Shown: positions 9,636-17,971 of the stretch, one piece after another
Layout of the letters: each line of letters begins with the position of its first letter
How positions within the stretch are numbered: position 1 is the first letter of the stretch
Assembly (NCBI RefSeq): GCF_009749405.1
Contig: NZ_WBIQ01000001.1
Coordinates: forward strand, 1-64,000
Source: Agromyces lapidis
GTDB taxonomy: Bacteria; Actinomycetota; Actinomycetes; Actinomycetales; Microbacteriaceae
Length of the DNA stretch: 64,000 bases
Direction: 5' to 3'
Position numbers and translations under genes: made by a program
Notes under the pieces: generated by a model
Told to the model about the DNA's origin: nothing
The model's input: only the letters and a program-made list of their open reading frames with translations
The model's database searches: none

Positions 9636-11456
9636 TCAGATCGAGCGCAGCAGCGCCCAGAAGCCGATGCCCGCGGCGGCACCGGTGCCGACGGCGACCT
9701 TCGCCCCCTTCGCCCGGCCGAGCTTCACGAGTCCGGTCGCGGCGAGCGCTCCGAGGCCGAGCAGCAGGGCCCACGCGACGGGTCGGAGCCCGACGAAGCG
9801 GCTCACCCCGTTGAAGAGGCGTTCGCCCCAGCCCGGTCCCGACTTCTCGGCGCCGGGCGCCGCGGCAGGCACCGCTGCCGGAGGCATCCCCAGCGGTGCC
9901 GTCGCCGTTGCCGGTGCGCTCGACGACGAGGCCGCCGTCGTCGGCGCCGACGACGCCCGGCGCGACGCGCGGTCCACCGCGACCGAATCCCGTGCCAGGT
10001 AGCCCGCGATCTCGCGCAACTGCTCCGGGCTCTTGAGCGCCGCGCCATGCCCTCCCGGTACCCGCCGGTGCTGGTCGATCGCGCGCCCCGAGATGTTCTC
10101 GAATCCGTCGACCCCGGCGGTGCCGACGTCGGCGCTGCCGAGTCCGCGCAGCCACGAGCAGAGGATGCCGACGGGCACGTCGCGGGTGGCGCGATCGATG
10201 CGCACCTCGCCGGCCTGCCACCCGGCATCGCCGCGATGGCCGATCTGCTCGTTCTCGAACACGCGCTGCCATTCGTATCGTCGCGGCAGCACCGTGCCGG
10301 CGAGGTAGATGCGCTTGAACCGCATCGCGGGCACGCGGTCGAGCGACTGCGCCATCATGTACGTGCCGTTCGAGTGGCCGGCGAAGACGAACTGCTCGGG
10401 GTCGCGCGTCGCATAGGCCTCGCCGTAGAGCCGCAGGAACTCGTGCACCTTGCGGCGGCGCGTGCCCGGCAGCGCGAACTCGAGCGCACTGAAGTACCCG
10501 GTGTCGGGATTGATGACGAGGGTCTCCTCATCGTCGGCATGCCCCGATGCCGCAGCGAAGTCGGCGCCCAGGTCTTCCACCCAGGTGCCGAGCGCCGAGG
10601 CCCGGATGCCGTGCAGGATGAACGCCGTCGGGCCCGACTTGCGGGTGAGCTCGTCGTCGAACGTCTCGTCGGGCCGGCCGAGGATGGCGTCCTTCAGCTG
10701 CCGGTAGCGACGATTCGGGTCGGGCGCCGCGTCGACCTCGATGAGCCCGCGATGGTCGGCGTTCGGGATCTCGTACACCTTCGTGTGCGGCATGAACTTC
10801 TGATCGATCACATCGGCGTGCGTCACGAGCGGGTCGGAGGTACCGAGAATCTGGATGACCCGTGGCCGGTCGGTCGCCGACCGGAAGGCCTCGAGCCAGC
10901 GGAGTCGGAGATCGGTGATCCAGTAGCCGCCCGCCATGACCTTCTCGAAGGTGAAGTCGAAGAACGGGGTGGCGAGGGCGTAGGCGAGGCGCCAGCGCAG
11001 GGGAGTCTTGCGGGCGTCGGTGCGGTACCCCGAGTTCGGGCTGCCGAGCAGCACGATCCGTTTCAGGAGCCCGGTCCACGGGTGCTCGTCGCGGTCGGTG
11101 TTCGTCGCGTCGGGCGCCGTCGCGTCGAGCAGGTAGGCCGCGCGCGCGAGGATGCCGCCGAAGCTGTGGCCCGCGATGATGATGCCGTCGGGCGGCTCGA
11201 TATCGGTCGACAGCTCGCCTGTCCAGTCGCGCATCTGGGCGGCGAGGCGGCGCACGACGTCGTCGAGATCTTCGCGCGAGGTCGCGGTGAGCTCGTGCTC
11301 GAACACCTCCACCCGCCAGGTCGGTTCGAGTTCGGTGCGCAGGCGGTCGACGAGGGTCTTCCACGGGGCCTGCGTCTTGAGGGCTCGCGGCGGCAGCCCC
11401 GGGATGAAGACGAAGAGCCCCTTCGACACCTCGCTGATGTCGGTGTATTCGGTCAT
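9636..11456 (-). CDS. Two-headed alpha/beta hydrolase with C-terminal membrane segments
   Basis: This 606-residue protein contains two lipase-like alpha/beta hydrolase units in one chain. The first (about 15-265) has FVFIPGLPP and the nucleophile elbow AGHSFGG with Ser98. The second (about 275-500) has AFILHGIRASALGTWV and AGHSNGT with Ser362. The first also shows LGTSDPL (acid) and NADHRGLIE (histidine). A histidine candidate in the second lies in VPGGHGAALKSPEQL. A low-complexity Ala/Ser/Pro linker leads to two hydrophobic stretches near 555-605, so the enzyme is probably membrane-tethered with cytosolic domains, as no signal peptide is seen. The substrate is unknown. Duplication or domain fusion is unusual for the family. 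Confidence 0.8.
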   Translation of the reverse strand: MTEYTDISEVSKGLFVFIPGLPPRALKTQAPWKTLVDRLRTELEPTWRVEVFEHELTATSREDLDDVVRRLAAQMRDWTGELSTDIEPPDGIIIAGHSFGGILARAAYLLDATAPDATNTDRDEHPWTGLLKRIVLLGSPNSGYRTDARKTPLRWRLAYALATPFFDFTFEKVMAGGYWITDLRLRWLEAFRSATDRPRVIQILGTSDPLVTHADVIDQKFMPHTKVYEIPNADHRGLIEVDAAPDPNRRYRQLKDAILGRPDETFDDELTRKSGPTAFILHGIRASALGTWVEDLGADFAAASGHADDEETLVINPDTGYFSALEFALPGTRRRKVHEFLRLYGEAYATRDPEQFVFAGHSNGTYMMAQSLDRVPAMRFKRIYLAGTVLPRRYEWQRVFENEQIGHRGDAGWQAGEVRIDRATRDVPVGILCSWLRGLGSADVGTAGVDGFENISGRAIDQHRRVPGGHGAALKSPEQLREIAGYLARDSVAVDRASRRASSAPTTAASSSSAPATATAPLGMPPAAVPAAAPGAEKSGPGWGERLFNGVSRFVGLRPVAWALLLGLGALAATGLVKLGRAKGAKVAVGTGAAAGIGFWALLRSI

Positions 11457-11550
11457 CGCGCCCCCTGACGCCGGTTCGGGCGCGCTCAGGATAGTGCCGC
11501 TCGGGCGCTCGGTCACCCGGGCCAGCACCGAACCTCGTCAGGCGGTTTCG

Positions 11551-12189
11551 TCAGGCCGCGGGTTGCCGCTCGACGGCGAGCTTGACGGCGAAGCCGGCCA
11601 GCACGGTGCCCGACACCCAGCGCTGCACCCGCATCGCCAGCGGCCTCGTGCGCAGGAACCCGGCGAGCCGGCCGGCGCTCACGACGACCAGGCCGTTCAC
11701 GGTGACGCCGACGACGATCTGCACGGCGCCGAGCACCAGGAACTGCGACCACACCGGCTTCGAGGCGTCGATGAACTGCGGCAGGATCGCGGCGTAGAGC
11801 AGCGCGATCTTGGGGTTGAGCAGGTTCGTGACGAGGCCCATGCCGAACAGCCGCGCGGGCCGGATCGGCGCGACCTCGGCCGGGTCGAACGCCGAGCGGC
11901 CACCCGGGCGCAGCATCTGCCAGGCCAGGTAGCCGAGGTAGACCGCGCCGGCGGTCTTCACCACGAGGAACGCCGCCGGCACGGCCGCGAACAGCGCCGC
12001 GAGGCCGAACGCGGCCGCAGCGAGGTACACCACGAACCCGACCGCGGTGCCCGAGAGCGCGACCAGCCCTGCGCGGGTGCCCTGGCTGATCGACCGCGCG
12101 GCCAGGTGCACCATGTTCGGGCCGGGCGTCAGGGCCATCCCCAGCTCGACGAGCGCCACACCGAGTACCGCCGCCCAGCTCACCAGCAT
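11551..12189 (-). CDS. LysE/RhtB-family amino acid exporter
   Basis: This is a 212-residue membrane protein with about six transmembrane helices and the family signature ELGMALTPGPNMVHLAAR near 15-32. It also has the conserved GTRAGLVALSGTAVGF and VYLGYLAWQMLR segments. LysE/RhtB proteins export basic amino acids, homoserine or threonine. The exact substrate cannot be inferred. Length is normal for the family. It is divergent from the FosX-type gene across a 68-base gap. No attached LysG-type regulator is visible. Confidence 0.9.
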   Translation of the reverse strand: MLVSWAAVLGVALVELGMALTPGPNMVHLAARSISQGTRAGLVALSGTAVGFVVYLAAAAFGLAALFAAVPAAFLVVKTAGAVYLGYLAWQMLRPGGRSAFDPAEVAPIRPARLFGMGLVTNLLNPKIALLYAAILPQFIDASKPVWSQFLVLGAVQIVVGVTVNGLVVVSAGRLAGFLRTRPLAMRVQRWVSGTVLAGFAVKLAVERQPAA

Positions 12190-12257
12190 GCCTCTCCTGA
12201 CGTCGAGGTCAATCGTATGGCGGGTCCCGCCGAAGGCGCCCCGGGTAGTCTGACGCG

Positions 12258-12707
12258 GTGACCAGCAGCGGCCTCAGCCATGTGACGTTCATCGTGCGCG
12301 ACCTCGACCGCATCGAGCGCATGCTGACCACCGTGCTCGGCGCGGTGCGCGTGTACGACAGTGGCAGCGACACGTTCTCGCTCTCGGAGGAGCGGTTCTT
12401 CCTCGTCGGCGAGGGCGACGACGCGACCTGGGTGGCGACCATGCGGGGTGACGGCGGGCTGCCGCGCAGCTACAACCACGTCGCGTTCCAGGTCGAGCGC
12501 GGCGACCTCCCCGCTCTGCGCGAGAAGATCGCCGCGCTCGGGCTCGACCTCCGTCCGCCGCGCTCGCGCGTCGAGGGCGAGGGCGACTCGATCTACTTCT
12601 ACGACGACGACGGCCATCTCTTCGAGCTGCACGCGGGATCGTTGCGCGAGCGGCTCGCGGTCTATGCGCCGCCGCCCGCTGCCGAGGAGTCACCGATGGC
12701 CGAGTAG
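12258..12707 (+). CDS. fosX: FosX-type fosfomycin resistance hydrolase (VOC family)
   Basis: This 149-residue vicinal-oxygen-chelate protein closely follows FosX: GLSHVTFIVRDLDR, FSLSEERFFLV, SYNHVAFQVE, then RVEGEGDSIYFYDDDGHLFE and LHAGSLRERL. The metal ligands should be His8, His74 and Glu123. Glu44 matches the general base that distinguishes the Mn-dependent, water-using FosX hydrolases from FosA/FosB thiol transferases. FosX opens the fosfomycin epoxide. The C-terminal ~15 residues (APPPAAEESPMAE) extend past the usual end. GTG start at 12258. Chromosomal FosX-like genes occur in soil actinobacteria, so this may be intrinsic. Resistance is inferred, not shown. Confidence 0.88.
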   Translation: MTSSGLSHVTFIVRDLDRIERMLTTVLGAVRVYDSGSDTFSLSEERFFLVGEGDDATWVATMRGDGGLPRSYNHVAFQVERGDLPALREKIAALGLDLRPPRSRVEGEGDSIYFYDDDGHLFELHAGSLRERLAVYAPPPAAEESPMAE

Positions 12708-12755
12708 CCGGCGTGCGTCGACGCGTGTCGAGACCCGGCGATGGTCTCTGCGCGG

Positions 12756-12798
12756 GCTCTGCCAGTTCCGCCTCACCGTGAGGCGGAACTGGCAGAGC
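12756..12798. repeat. 20-bp perfect-arm palindrome at convergent gene ends
   Basis: Two 20-base arms (GCTCTGCCAGTTCCGCCTCA and its complement) flank a 3-base centre. It can end transcription of the FosX gene and the opposite-strand membrane gene. The latter's last codons and stop lie inside the right arm. The AGTTCCGCCTCA core has the look of a dispersed palindromic repeat rather than an ordinary terminator. Confidence 0.7.
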
Positions 12799-13357
12799 TC
12801 TGGAGCGAAACTCCGTCAGCCCCGGACCGCGCGAGCCCCAGTGCCAGCGACCGCACGCGGGCGGCGTACACCGCGATCGCGAGGGTGGTGCAGGCGTAGA
12901 GCACGGCGGCCTGCAGCACGTAGGCGGGGTAGTCGATGACCCACAGCGGAGCCGTCGGGTCGCTCGCGCTCGCCGGATTGTCGTGCACGTACGGCACCGC
13001 CTCGCCGACGAGGTAGCCGATCGCCTGGCCCGCGCCGTAGACGAGCACGAGGGCGCCGAACGCCAGCCACGCCTGCCCGGTGCGGCGCCGCCACACCTTC
13101 CGGGTCGATCGCAGCGCGGTGCGCGCCTCCCAGTGGCCGGCGACCGGGGTCGCCAGCGCGCTCAGCACGGGCGCGAGCATGATCGCGGCCGCGAGCAGGG
13201 CGAGGAGCAGGAGCATCCCCACCATCAGCAGTGTTTCGCTGCCCGCGCGACTGCGCATGAGCTGGGGCGTGAGCATGAGACCGGCGAGCGGCAGGCAGCC
13301 GACGGCGACCGCCGCCCACCCGCGCAGGAACGTGACGAGAGACATATCTCGAGCCAA
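12773..13357 (-). CDS. Four-helix membrane protein, unknown function
   Basis: This is a polytopic protein of about 190 residues. Hydrophobic segments lie near 12-30, 40-66, 96-117 and 150-172 (VGMLLLLALLAAAIMLAPVL, LAFGALVLVYGAGQAIGYLV, YVLQAAVLYACTTLAIAVYA). I do not recognise a family. Start choice is between 13357 and the methionine at 13345 (SLVTFLRGWAAV); the latter gives a cleaner membrane start. The last eight residues (SSASSASR) and the stop come from the palindrome at 12756-12798, so the original C-terminus may have been replaced by that element. Confidence 0.7.
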   Translation of the reverse strand: MARDMSLVTFLRGWAAVAVGCLPLAGLMLTPQLMRSRAGSETLLMVGMLLLLALLAAAIMLAPVLSALATPVAGHWEARTALRSTRKVWRRRTGQAWLAFGALVLVYGAGQAIGYLVGEAVPYVHDNPASASDPTAPLWVIDYPAYVLQAAVLYACTTLAIAVYAARVRSLALGLARSGADGVSLQSSASSASR

Positions 13358-13415
13358 GCCGATGCGGGTGGCGGGCGGTATCGGGAGAACCCCCGAATGG
13401 GTGTGCCGGGCGCTG

Positions 13416-14069
13416 TCAGGCCGCGGCCGACCGCGCGTCGCGCCCGAACTCGGCGCCGAGGCGCCGTGCCTCGGCGTGGGCGGCGAGCCGCCCGGGCTCG
13501 GCGTCGGCGATCGCGAGGTTCGGCCGGAACTCGATCGAGTCGATCTCGTCGATGCCCGCCCATCGCAGCCAGCCCTCGAAGAACGGCTGCTGGAAGTCGG
13601 CGCCGAACGCGGGCGGCCGCCCCTCGCCGTACACCGCGCTCGTGTAGACGACCGCGGCGCGCTTGCCCTCGAGCAGGCCCGAGTAGCCGGTCTCGCCGTC
13701 GAAGTCGAACACCCAGCCAGGCTGGCTCACGACGTCGATGAACTGCTTCGCGATGTAGGGCACGCCCGAGTTCCACATCGGCAGGCTGAACAGGTAGAGG
13801 TCGGCGGCGGCGAATCGCTCGAACGCGAGCCGGGCGCGGTGCCAGGCGATCTCCTCGGCGCCTTCGGGCTCGTCGCCGGCGAACACCCGCATCTTCGCGC
13901 CGGCGCCGTCGGGGCCGAAGGCGGGCAGCGAGCCGTCCCAGAGGTTCCAGTGGTCGATGGATGCCTCGGGCGCGGCCTGTTCGAACGACTCGACGAAGCC
14001 CTGGGCGATCGCGAGCGAGTGCGAGGCCTCGCCGCGCGGCGAAGCGGAGAGGTGCAGGAGCGTGGTCAT
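13416..14069 (-). CDS. azoR: FMN-dependent NADH:quinone oxidoreductase / azoreductase
   Basis: This 217-residue flavodoxin-like protein begins TTLLHLSASPRGEASHSLAI, the FMN phosphate loop of AzoR enzymes. It has the flavin-contact segment FSLPMWNSGVPYIAKQFID (about 95-113) and the typical PGWVFDFDGETGYSGLLEGK. AzoR reduces quinones and azo compounds with two electrons from NADH, protecting against electrophiles. A MarR regulator is divergently encoded 94 bases away with two related palindromes between them. That fits a sensor/response pair for quinones or phenolics. Confidence 0.9.
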   Translation of the reverse strand: MTTLLHLSASPRGEASHSLAIAQGFVESFEQAAPEASIDHWNLWDGSLPAFGPDGAGAKMRVFAGDEPEGAEEIAWHRARLAFERFAAADLYLFSLPMWNSGVPYIAKQFIDVVSQPGWVFDFDGETGYSGLLEGKRAAVVYTSAVYGEGRPPAFGADFQQPFFEGWLRWAGIDEIDSIEFRPNLAIADAEPGRLAAHAEARRLGAEFGRDARSAAA

Positions 14070-14086
14070 GGCTCGATCCCTTCAAG

Positions 14087-14142
14087 TGTGTGCAGGCGCA
14101 CATAAACTGACGGGGCGAGTCTTGCATATGTGTGCGCACGCA
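14087..14142. promoter_or_regulatory. Two MarR operator candidates between azoR and its regulator
   Basis: TGTGTGC-AG-GCGCACA (14087-14102) and TGTGTGC-GCACGCA (14129-14142) share the same half-site. Paired sites in a divergent MarR/azoR intergenic region suggest control of both promoters. Confidence 0.55.
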
Positions 14143-14163
14143 CGCAACTGGTAGGGTCGGGGT

Positions 14164-14616
14164 ATGCCGAGTGATGCCGAACGCGCCTGGGAGTCCCTCT
14201 TGCGGCTGCATGCCGCCGTACTGCCGCGCCTCGAGCGCGCCGTGGCGAGCGAGGGCGGCCTGCCGCTCAGCTGGTACGACGTGCTGCTCGAGCTCAACGA
14301 CGGGGGAGGCCGGCTGACGATGGGCCAGCTCGCCGAGCGCGTCGTGCTGAGCCGCACCCGGGTGAGTCGGCTCGTCGACGAGCTCGTCGCCGCGGGGCTC
14401 GTCGCCCGCGAGGTCAACCCCGACGACGGCCGTTCGGCCTACGCCGTGCTCACCGCCGACGGTCGTCGCCGCTTCCTCACCGGGGCGCGAGCGTACCTGC
14501 CGGCGATCGATCGCGAGTTCGCGCCGGTCGGCGCCGACGGCGTGCGCGCGCTCGCCGAGGCGCTCGAGACGGCGCTCGTCGCGATCGACCCCGACGCCCC
14601 GATCCGCGGGCGATAG
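14164..14616 (+). CDS. MarR-family transcriptional regulator
   Basis: This 150-residue protein has a winged helix of the MarR type: LTMGQLAERVVLSRTRVSRL, VDELVAAGLVAREVNPDDGR, SAYAVLTADGRRRF. The N-terminal dimer helix contains LSWYDVLLELNDGGG. It is divergent from the azoreductase gene and most likely represses it until a phenolic or quinone ligand binds, as for other MarR/AzoR pairs. The start is ATG 14164. The kinase remnant begins 10 bases after its stop, so the two may share a transcript. Confidence 0.88.
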   Translation: MPSDAERAWESLLRLHAAVLPRLERAVASEGGLPLSWYDVLLELNDGGGRLTMGQLAERVVLSRTRVSRLVDELVAAGLVAREVNPDDGRSAYAVLTADGRRRFLTGARAYLPAIDREFAPVGADGVRALAEALETALVAIDPDAPIRGR

Positions 14617-14626
14617 CCTGACCCGG

Positions 14627-15243
14627 ATGTCCGACTCGACCGCACCCGCACCCGCACCCGTCGCTCCCGATGTCCAGCCGACCGCGGTGCTCGTCGTCGG
14701 CATCCCCGCGGCGGGCAAGTCGACAGTAGGCCGGCTGCTCGCCGAGCGGCTCGGCACCGCCGCGTTCATCGAGGGCGACGCGCTCTGGCAGATGGTCGTC
14801 TCAGGCCGTGAGGACATGGCCGAGCCGCCGTCGCCCGGGGCACTCGCCCAGCTCGAGCTGCGATACCGGCACGGCGCCATGCTCGCTCGCTCGTTCGTCG
14901 ATGCCGGCATCAGCGTCGTGCACGTCGACAACATCTACGGCGACGCCGTCGCCGAGCAGCTCGAGCGGATGGGCGTCGCCGCGCCCTCGTGGTGCTGCGA
15001 CCGGGCGTCGAAGCGGTCGTGCGCCGCGAGACCGAGCGAGGCACGGGCGCCTACGACGGCTGGCTCGGCGATGGCTCGCTGGTCGACGCGGTGCGCACCT
15101 TCGACGGATGGCTCGCCGAGACGCCGCGGGTCGGGCTCTGGGTCGACTCGACCGACCAGGCCCCAGACGAGACCGTCGACGCGATCCTCGCGCAGTGGGA
15201 TCGCGCCCTCGTCGACGACGAGTTCGCCGCGCGGGAGGTCTGA
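14627..15243 (+). pseudogene. P-loop kinase (AAA-like), single-base frameshift
   Basis: The first frame (from ATG 14627) has a Walker A, VVGIPAAGKSTVGRLLAERL, and continues sensibly to VEQLERMGVAA-type sequence near 14985. The protein then resumes in another frame as LVVLRPGVEAVVRRETERG, TGAYDGWLGDGS, and ends DDEFAAREV at 15243. The span is 617 bases (3n+2), so adding one base near 14980-14992 restores one ~205-residue kinase of the chloramphenicol-phosphotransferase/shikimate-kinase-like class. This is either a real mutation or a sequence error in a GC run. The substrate is unknown. Confidence 0.75.
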
Positions 15244-15249
15244 GGGGTG

Positions 15250-16710
15250 ATGGTCGACGTGGACGGACGCGACGAGCGCGCCCGGTCGGGGCGAGCGGCC
15301 CGCACCGAGCGACGGCGTGCAGCGCGCGCCCGGGTCGAGCGCGAGCTGGCCGACCTCCGCTTCGTCGAGGTGCCCGAGACCGGGCCGTCGGCTTTCGCCC
15401 GAACGGCGGTCGGCCTGTCGATCGCGCTCGCCGTCGGCACTGGCGCGACCTGGGCGACGCTGCTCATCGCCGCGATCGTCGGCGAGGAGGTGCTGTGGGA
15501 GCTGTCGAGCGAGCTCGGGTTCGAGGACCTGTTCCGCACGACCGTGCTGCCGCTGTTCGGACTGGCGGCGGGCCTCGCGCTCGCCATCCCACTGCTCGGC
15601 GCCCTCGGCGCCGCGACCTCCTTGCGACTGCTCGAACGCCACGCGACCGCGCACCCCGACGAGGTGCCATCGGCCGGGCAGCGGGCACGCCTCGTCGTGC
15701 TTCCCGCCCGCCATCTCCGCCGCGCAGTGCTGGCCGTCGCCGTGATCGCCATGGCGGTCGGCGGCTTCTGCCTGCTCTTCGCGCTCGCCGACGACGAGGG
15801 CCGTACCCCGCTCGTGTGGACGATCGTGGCCGTGTGTACGGTGCTCGTGGTCGCCTGGCTCATCGCGCGATCGATCCTCCTCGGAGTCGAGGAGGGGCAG
15901 GCAGCCCGCCGCGCCGAGCTCGAGGTCGGCTGGAGGCGTCCGCTCGCCGCCGCAGACCTCGCTGAGGAGCGCCGGCGCAAGGCATCCCCGGCCGACGACC
16001 CGCCCGCGATGCTGCGCCCCGGGTTCTTCGCCCGCATCGACCGTGCGCTCGCCGTCGCAACCGGTGCGCTCTTCCTCGTGGGCGCGGTCTGGTTCGTGTC
16101 GGTCTGGCTGCGACAGCCGTGCAAGCGGTGCGACGAGCGCTACTTCGACGACCCGGTCGAACGATTCATCGACGGGCTGAGCCTCTGGGGCGGCATCGGG
16201 ATCGTCTGCGCGCTCGCGATCGCGGGCGGGCTGTTCATCGCGCGGCTCGCGATGATGCGGCGCATCGAACTGGCCGCGGTGCGGTGGGTCGCCGACGGCC
16301 GCCCGCGGCGTGCGCCCGAAGAAGTGACCGACGCCCTGCTGCTCGACCCGCGGGCCGGGCTCTGGGCGTCGGGGGCGATCGTCGCCGCGGCGATGCCGAT
16401 CGCGCTGTTCGCCATCGCGGGAATCGCCGGATGGGCTCCGGGAGGCGCCGACCCCGGCCCCGGTTCGATCCCCGGCCCCGTGCTCGTCGTCGCGCTCGCC
16501 GTGGCCATCGCGGCGCCGGTGCTCGCGACCGTGCTCGGCATGGCCGATGTGCGCCGGGCGGCACACGAACGCAACCTGCTGCGCGCAGCTCTCTCGCCCG
16601 GCGACCCCGACGCGGCGTCGCTCACGGCTCGGCGTCTCGCCCAGCAGCGCCGACGCGCGAAGCGCGATCGACGCGCGCAGCGGCGGGGTCGCGCTGCACC
16701 GAAGGGGTGA
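15250..16710 (+). CDS. Polytopic membrane protein with extracytoplasmic CxxC (paralogue A)
   Basis: This ~486-residue protein has an Arg-rich N-terminus and about eight hydrophobic segments in pairs. It has a C-x2-C motif (Cys291, Cys294) in WLRQPCKRCDERYFDDP just after a membrane helix, followed by DGLSLWGGIGIV and RWVADGRPRRAPEEV. It ends with a basic tail. No family is recognised. The gene at 31750 encodes a clear paralogue: the same helix-CxxC-helix order, RWVADG.PRRAPE, and RNxLRAAxSPGDP near the end. The cysteines could hold a disulfide, metal or haem, but nothing proves which. It follows the frameshifted kinase closely (7 bases). Confidence 0.75.
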   Translation: MVDVDGRDERARSGRAARTERRRAARARVERELADLRFVEVPETGPSAFARTAVGLSIALAVGTGATWATLLIAAIVGEEVLWELSSELGFEDLFRTTVLPLFGLAAGLALAIPLLGALGAATSLRLLERHATAHPDEVPSAGQRARLVVLPARHLRRAVLAVAVIAMAVGGFCLLFALADDEGRTPLVWTIVAVCTVLVVAWLIARSILLGVEEGQAARRAELEVGWRRPLAAADLAEERRRKASPADDPPAMLRPGFFARIDRALAVATGALFLVGAVWFVSVWLRQPCKRCDERYFDDPVERFIDGLSLWGGIGIVCALAIAGGLFIARLAMMRRIELAAVRWVADGRPRRAPEEVTDALLLDPRAGLWASGAIVAAAMPIALFAIAGIAGWAPGGADPGPGSIPGPVLVVALAVAIAAPVLATVLGMADVRRAAHERNLLRAALSPGDPDAASLTARRLAQQRRRAKRDRRAQRRGRAAPKG

Positions 16711-16768
16711 GGGCCGGCGCCCGCCCAGGCGTCGAGCCGCCGCGCCGACCGTGGCCCCGAACTGCTGC

Positions 16769-17137
16769 CTAGGCAGCAGCAGGAATCTCGTCGAGCGAGT
16801 GATAGACCGGGATGCCGCGGCCGCGGGCGATCGCGACGTCCTGGTCCGCGCCGCGCGACTCGCCCGGCAGGCGCAGGACCGCATCGCAGTGCTGGAGGAG
16901 CCGCTCGGCCGCGGGATACATGACCTCGGCCGCGAGCGGATCGGACGGGCCGTCGGCCCCGGCGCTCGAGAGCACGGGGAGCGCGACCCACTCGCCGATC
17001 ATCGGCACGTGACCGGCCTGGAAGATGGGCCAGGCCGCCTCCTCGAGTCGCTTCAGGTTCTTCGCCATCAGTTCGGGGTCGCCGCCGGTGCCCGAGGCGT
17101 AGGGGCCGGCGATCAGGATCAACATGGGCTTGCTCAT
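16769..17137 (-). CDS. DUF4406 / nucleoside deoxyribosyltransferase-like protein
   Basis: This is a 122-residue Rossmann-like protein beginning PMLILIAGPYASGTGGDPEL, with HVPMIGEWVALPVL and a C-terminal GADQDVAIARGRGIPVYHSL. This layout matches DUF4406 and nucleoside 2-deoxyribosyltransferase-like proteins that bind nucleotide-type ligands. The exact reaction is unknown. It is divergent from a DeoR-type regulator 47 bases away with a GCAC-N4-GTGC palindrome between them, so it is the likely target of that regulator. The ATG at 17137 is the natural start. Confidence 0.75.
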   Translation of the reverse strand: MSKPMLILIAGPYASGTGGDPELMAKNLKRLEEAAWPIFQAGHVPMIGEWVALPVLSSAGADGPSDPLAAEVMYPAAERLLQHCDAVLRLPGESRGADQDVAIARGRGIPVYHSLDEIPAAA

Positions 17138-17142
17138 ATCTG

Positions 17143-17154
17143 GCACAATAGTGC
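17143..17154. promoter_or_regulatory. Operator candidate for the DeoR regulator
   Basis: GCAC-AATA-GTGC is a perfect inverted repeat (wider, TGGCACAATAGTGCA) in the short divergent intergenic region. It lies 6 bases upstream of the DUF4406 start. Confidence 0.5.
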
Positions 17155-17184
17155 AGAAACGTGAAAGAACAGGAAGGATGTCGA

Positions 17185-17952
17185 ATGCTCGCCGCTGCGC
17201 GCAAAGACCTGCTCCTCGAGCGCCTCCGCCGCGACGGACGCATCGTCGCGAAGGAGATCGCCCTCGAGCTCGGGCTGTCGGAGGACAGCATCCGCCGTGA
17301 CCTGCGCGAACTCGACGCGGCGGGCCTGGCCGTCCGCGTGTACGGCGGCGCCCTGCCGGCCTCCCCGGCCGTGGCCGACTACGCGAGCCGCACCGCGGTG
17401 GCCCCCGAGAGCAAGCGCCTCGTCGCGGCGACCGCCGTCGCACTCATCGAGCCCGGCGCCACCGTGATCCTCGACGGCGGCACCACCGCGCTCGCCATGG
17501 TCGACGCGCTGCCGACGACCCTCGAGTGCACGATCATCACGCACAGCCCGACCATCGCCTCAAGGCTCCTCGAGCACGCGGCCGAGGTGTTCCTCATCGG
17601 CGGCAGGCTGTTCAAGCACTCCGCAGTGGCCTGCGGGGCGGCCGCCGTCGAGGCCGCCGGCCTGATCAGCGCCGACCTGTTCTTCCTCGGGGTCACCGGG
17701 GTGCACCCCGAGGCGGGGCTGACGACCGGAGACGCCGACGAGGCCGCGATGAAGCGCACCCTCGCCTCGCGCGCCGCCGAGACCTACGTGCTCGCCAGCG
17801 CCGAGAAGATCGGCGCCGCCTCCCGCTACCCCGTCGTGCCGCTCGATGCCGTCGCCGGCATCATCACCGACGGCGAACGCGGCGGTGGGACGCTGGGCGA
17901 CCTCGCCGCAGCCGGCATCCCGCTCATCGCGGCCGGGTCGCCCGTGTCGTGA
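17185..17952 (+). CDS. DeoR-family transcriptional regulator
   Basis: This 255-residue regulator has an N-terminal winged helix (RKDLLLERLRRDGRIVAKEI, LGLSEDSIRRDLRELDAAGL) and a DeoR/GlpR sensor domain with ILDGGTTALAMVDAL, which normally binds a sugar phosphate. It also has FFLGVTGVHPEAGLTTGDAD and AMKRTLASRAAETYVLA. ATG 17185 follows AGGAAGG and gives the better start; a GTG at 17161 is less likely. It is divergent from the DUF4406-type gene, its probable target. The ligand is presumably a phosphorylated sugar or nucleoside derivative. Confidence 0.85.
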   Translation: MLAAARKDLLLERLRRDGRIVAKEIALELGLSEDSIRRDLRELDAAGLAVRVYGGALPASPAVADYASRTAVAPESKRLVAATAVALIEPGATVILDGGTTALAMVDALPTTLECTIITHSPTIASRLLEHAAEVFLIGGRLFKHSAVACGAAAVEAAGLISADLFFLGVTGVHPEAGLTTGDADEAAMKRTLASRAAETYVLASAEKIGAASRYPVVPLDAVAGIITDGERGGGTLGDLAAAGIPLIAAGSPVS

Positions 17953-17971
17953 TTCGGGCTGCCGACCGACG

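Noticed and set aside
14980-14995. Programmed frameshift in the kinase gene
   Set aside because: No slippery heptamer or downstream structure typical of programmed shifts is seen. Two other genes show the same one-base loss, so sequence error or mutation is more likely.
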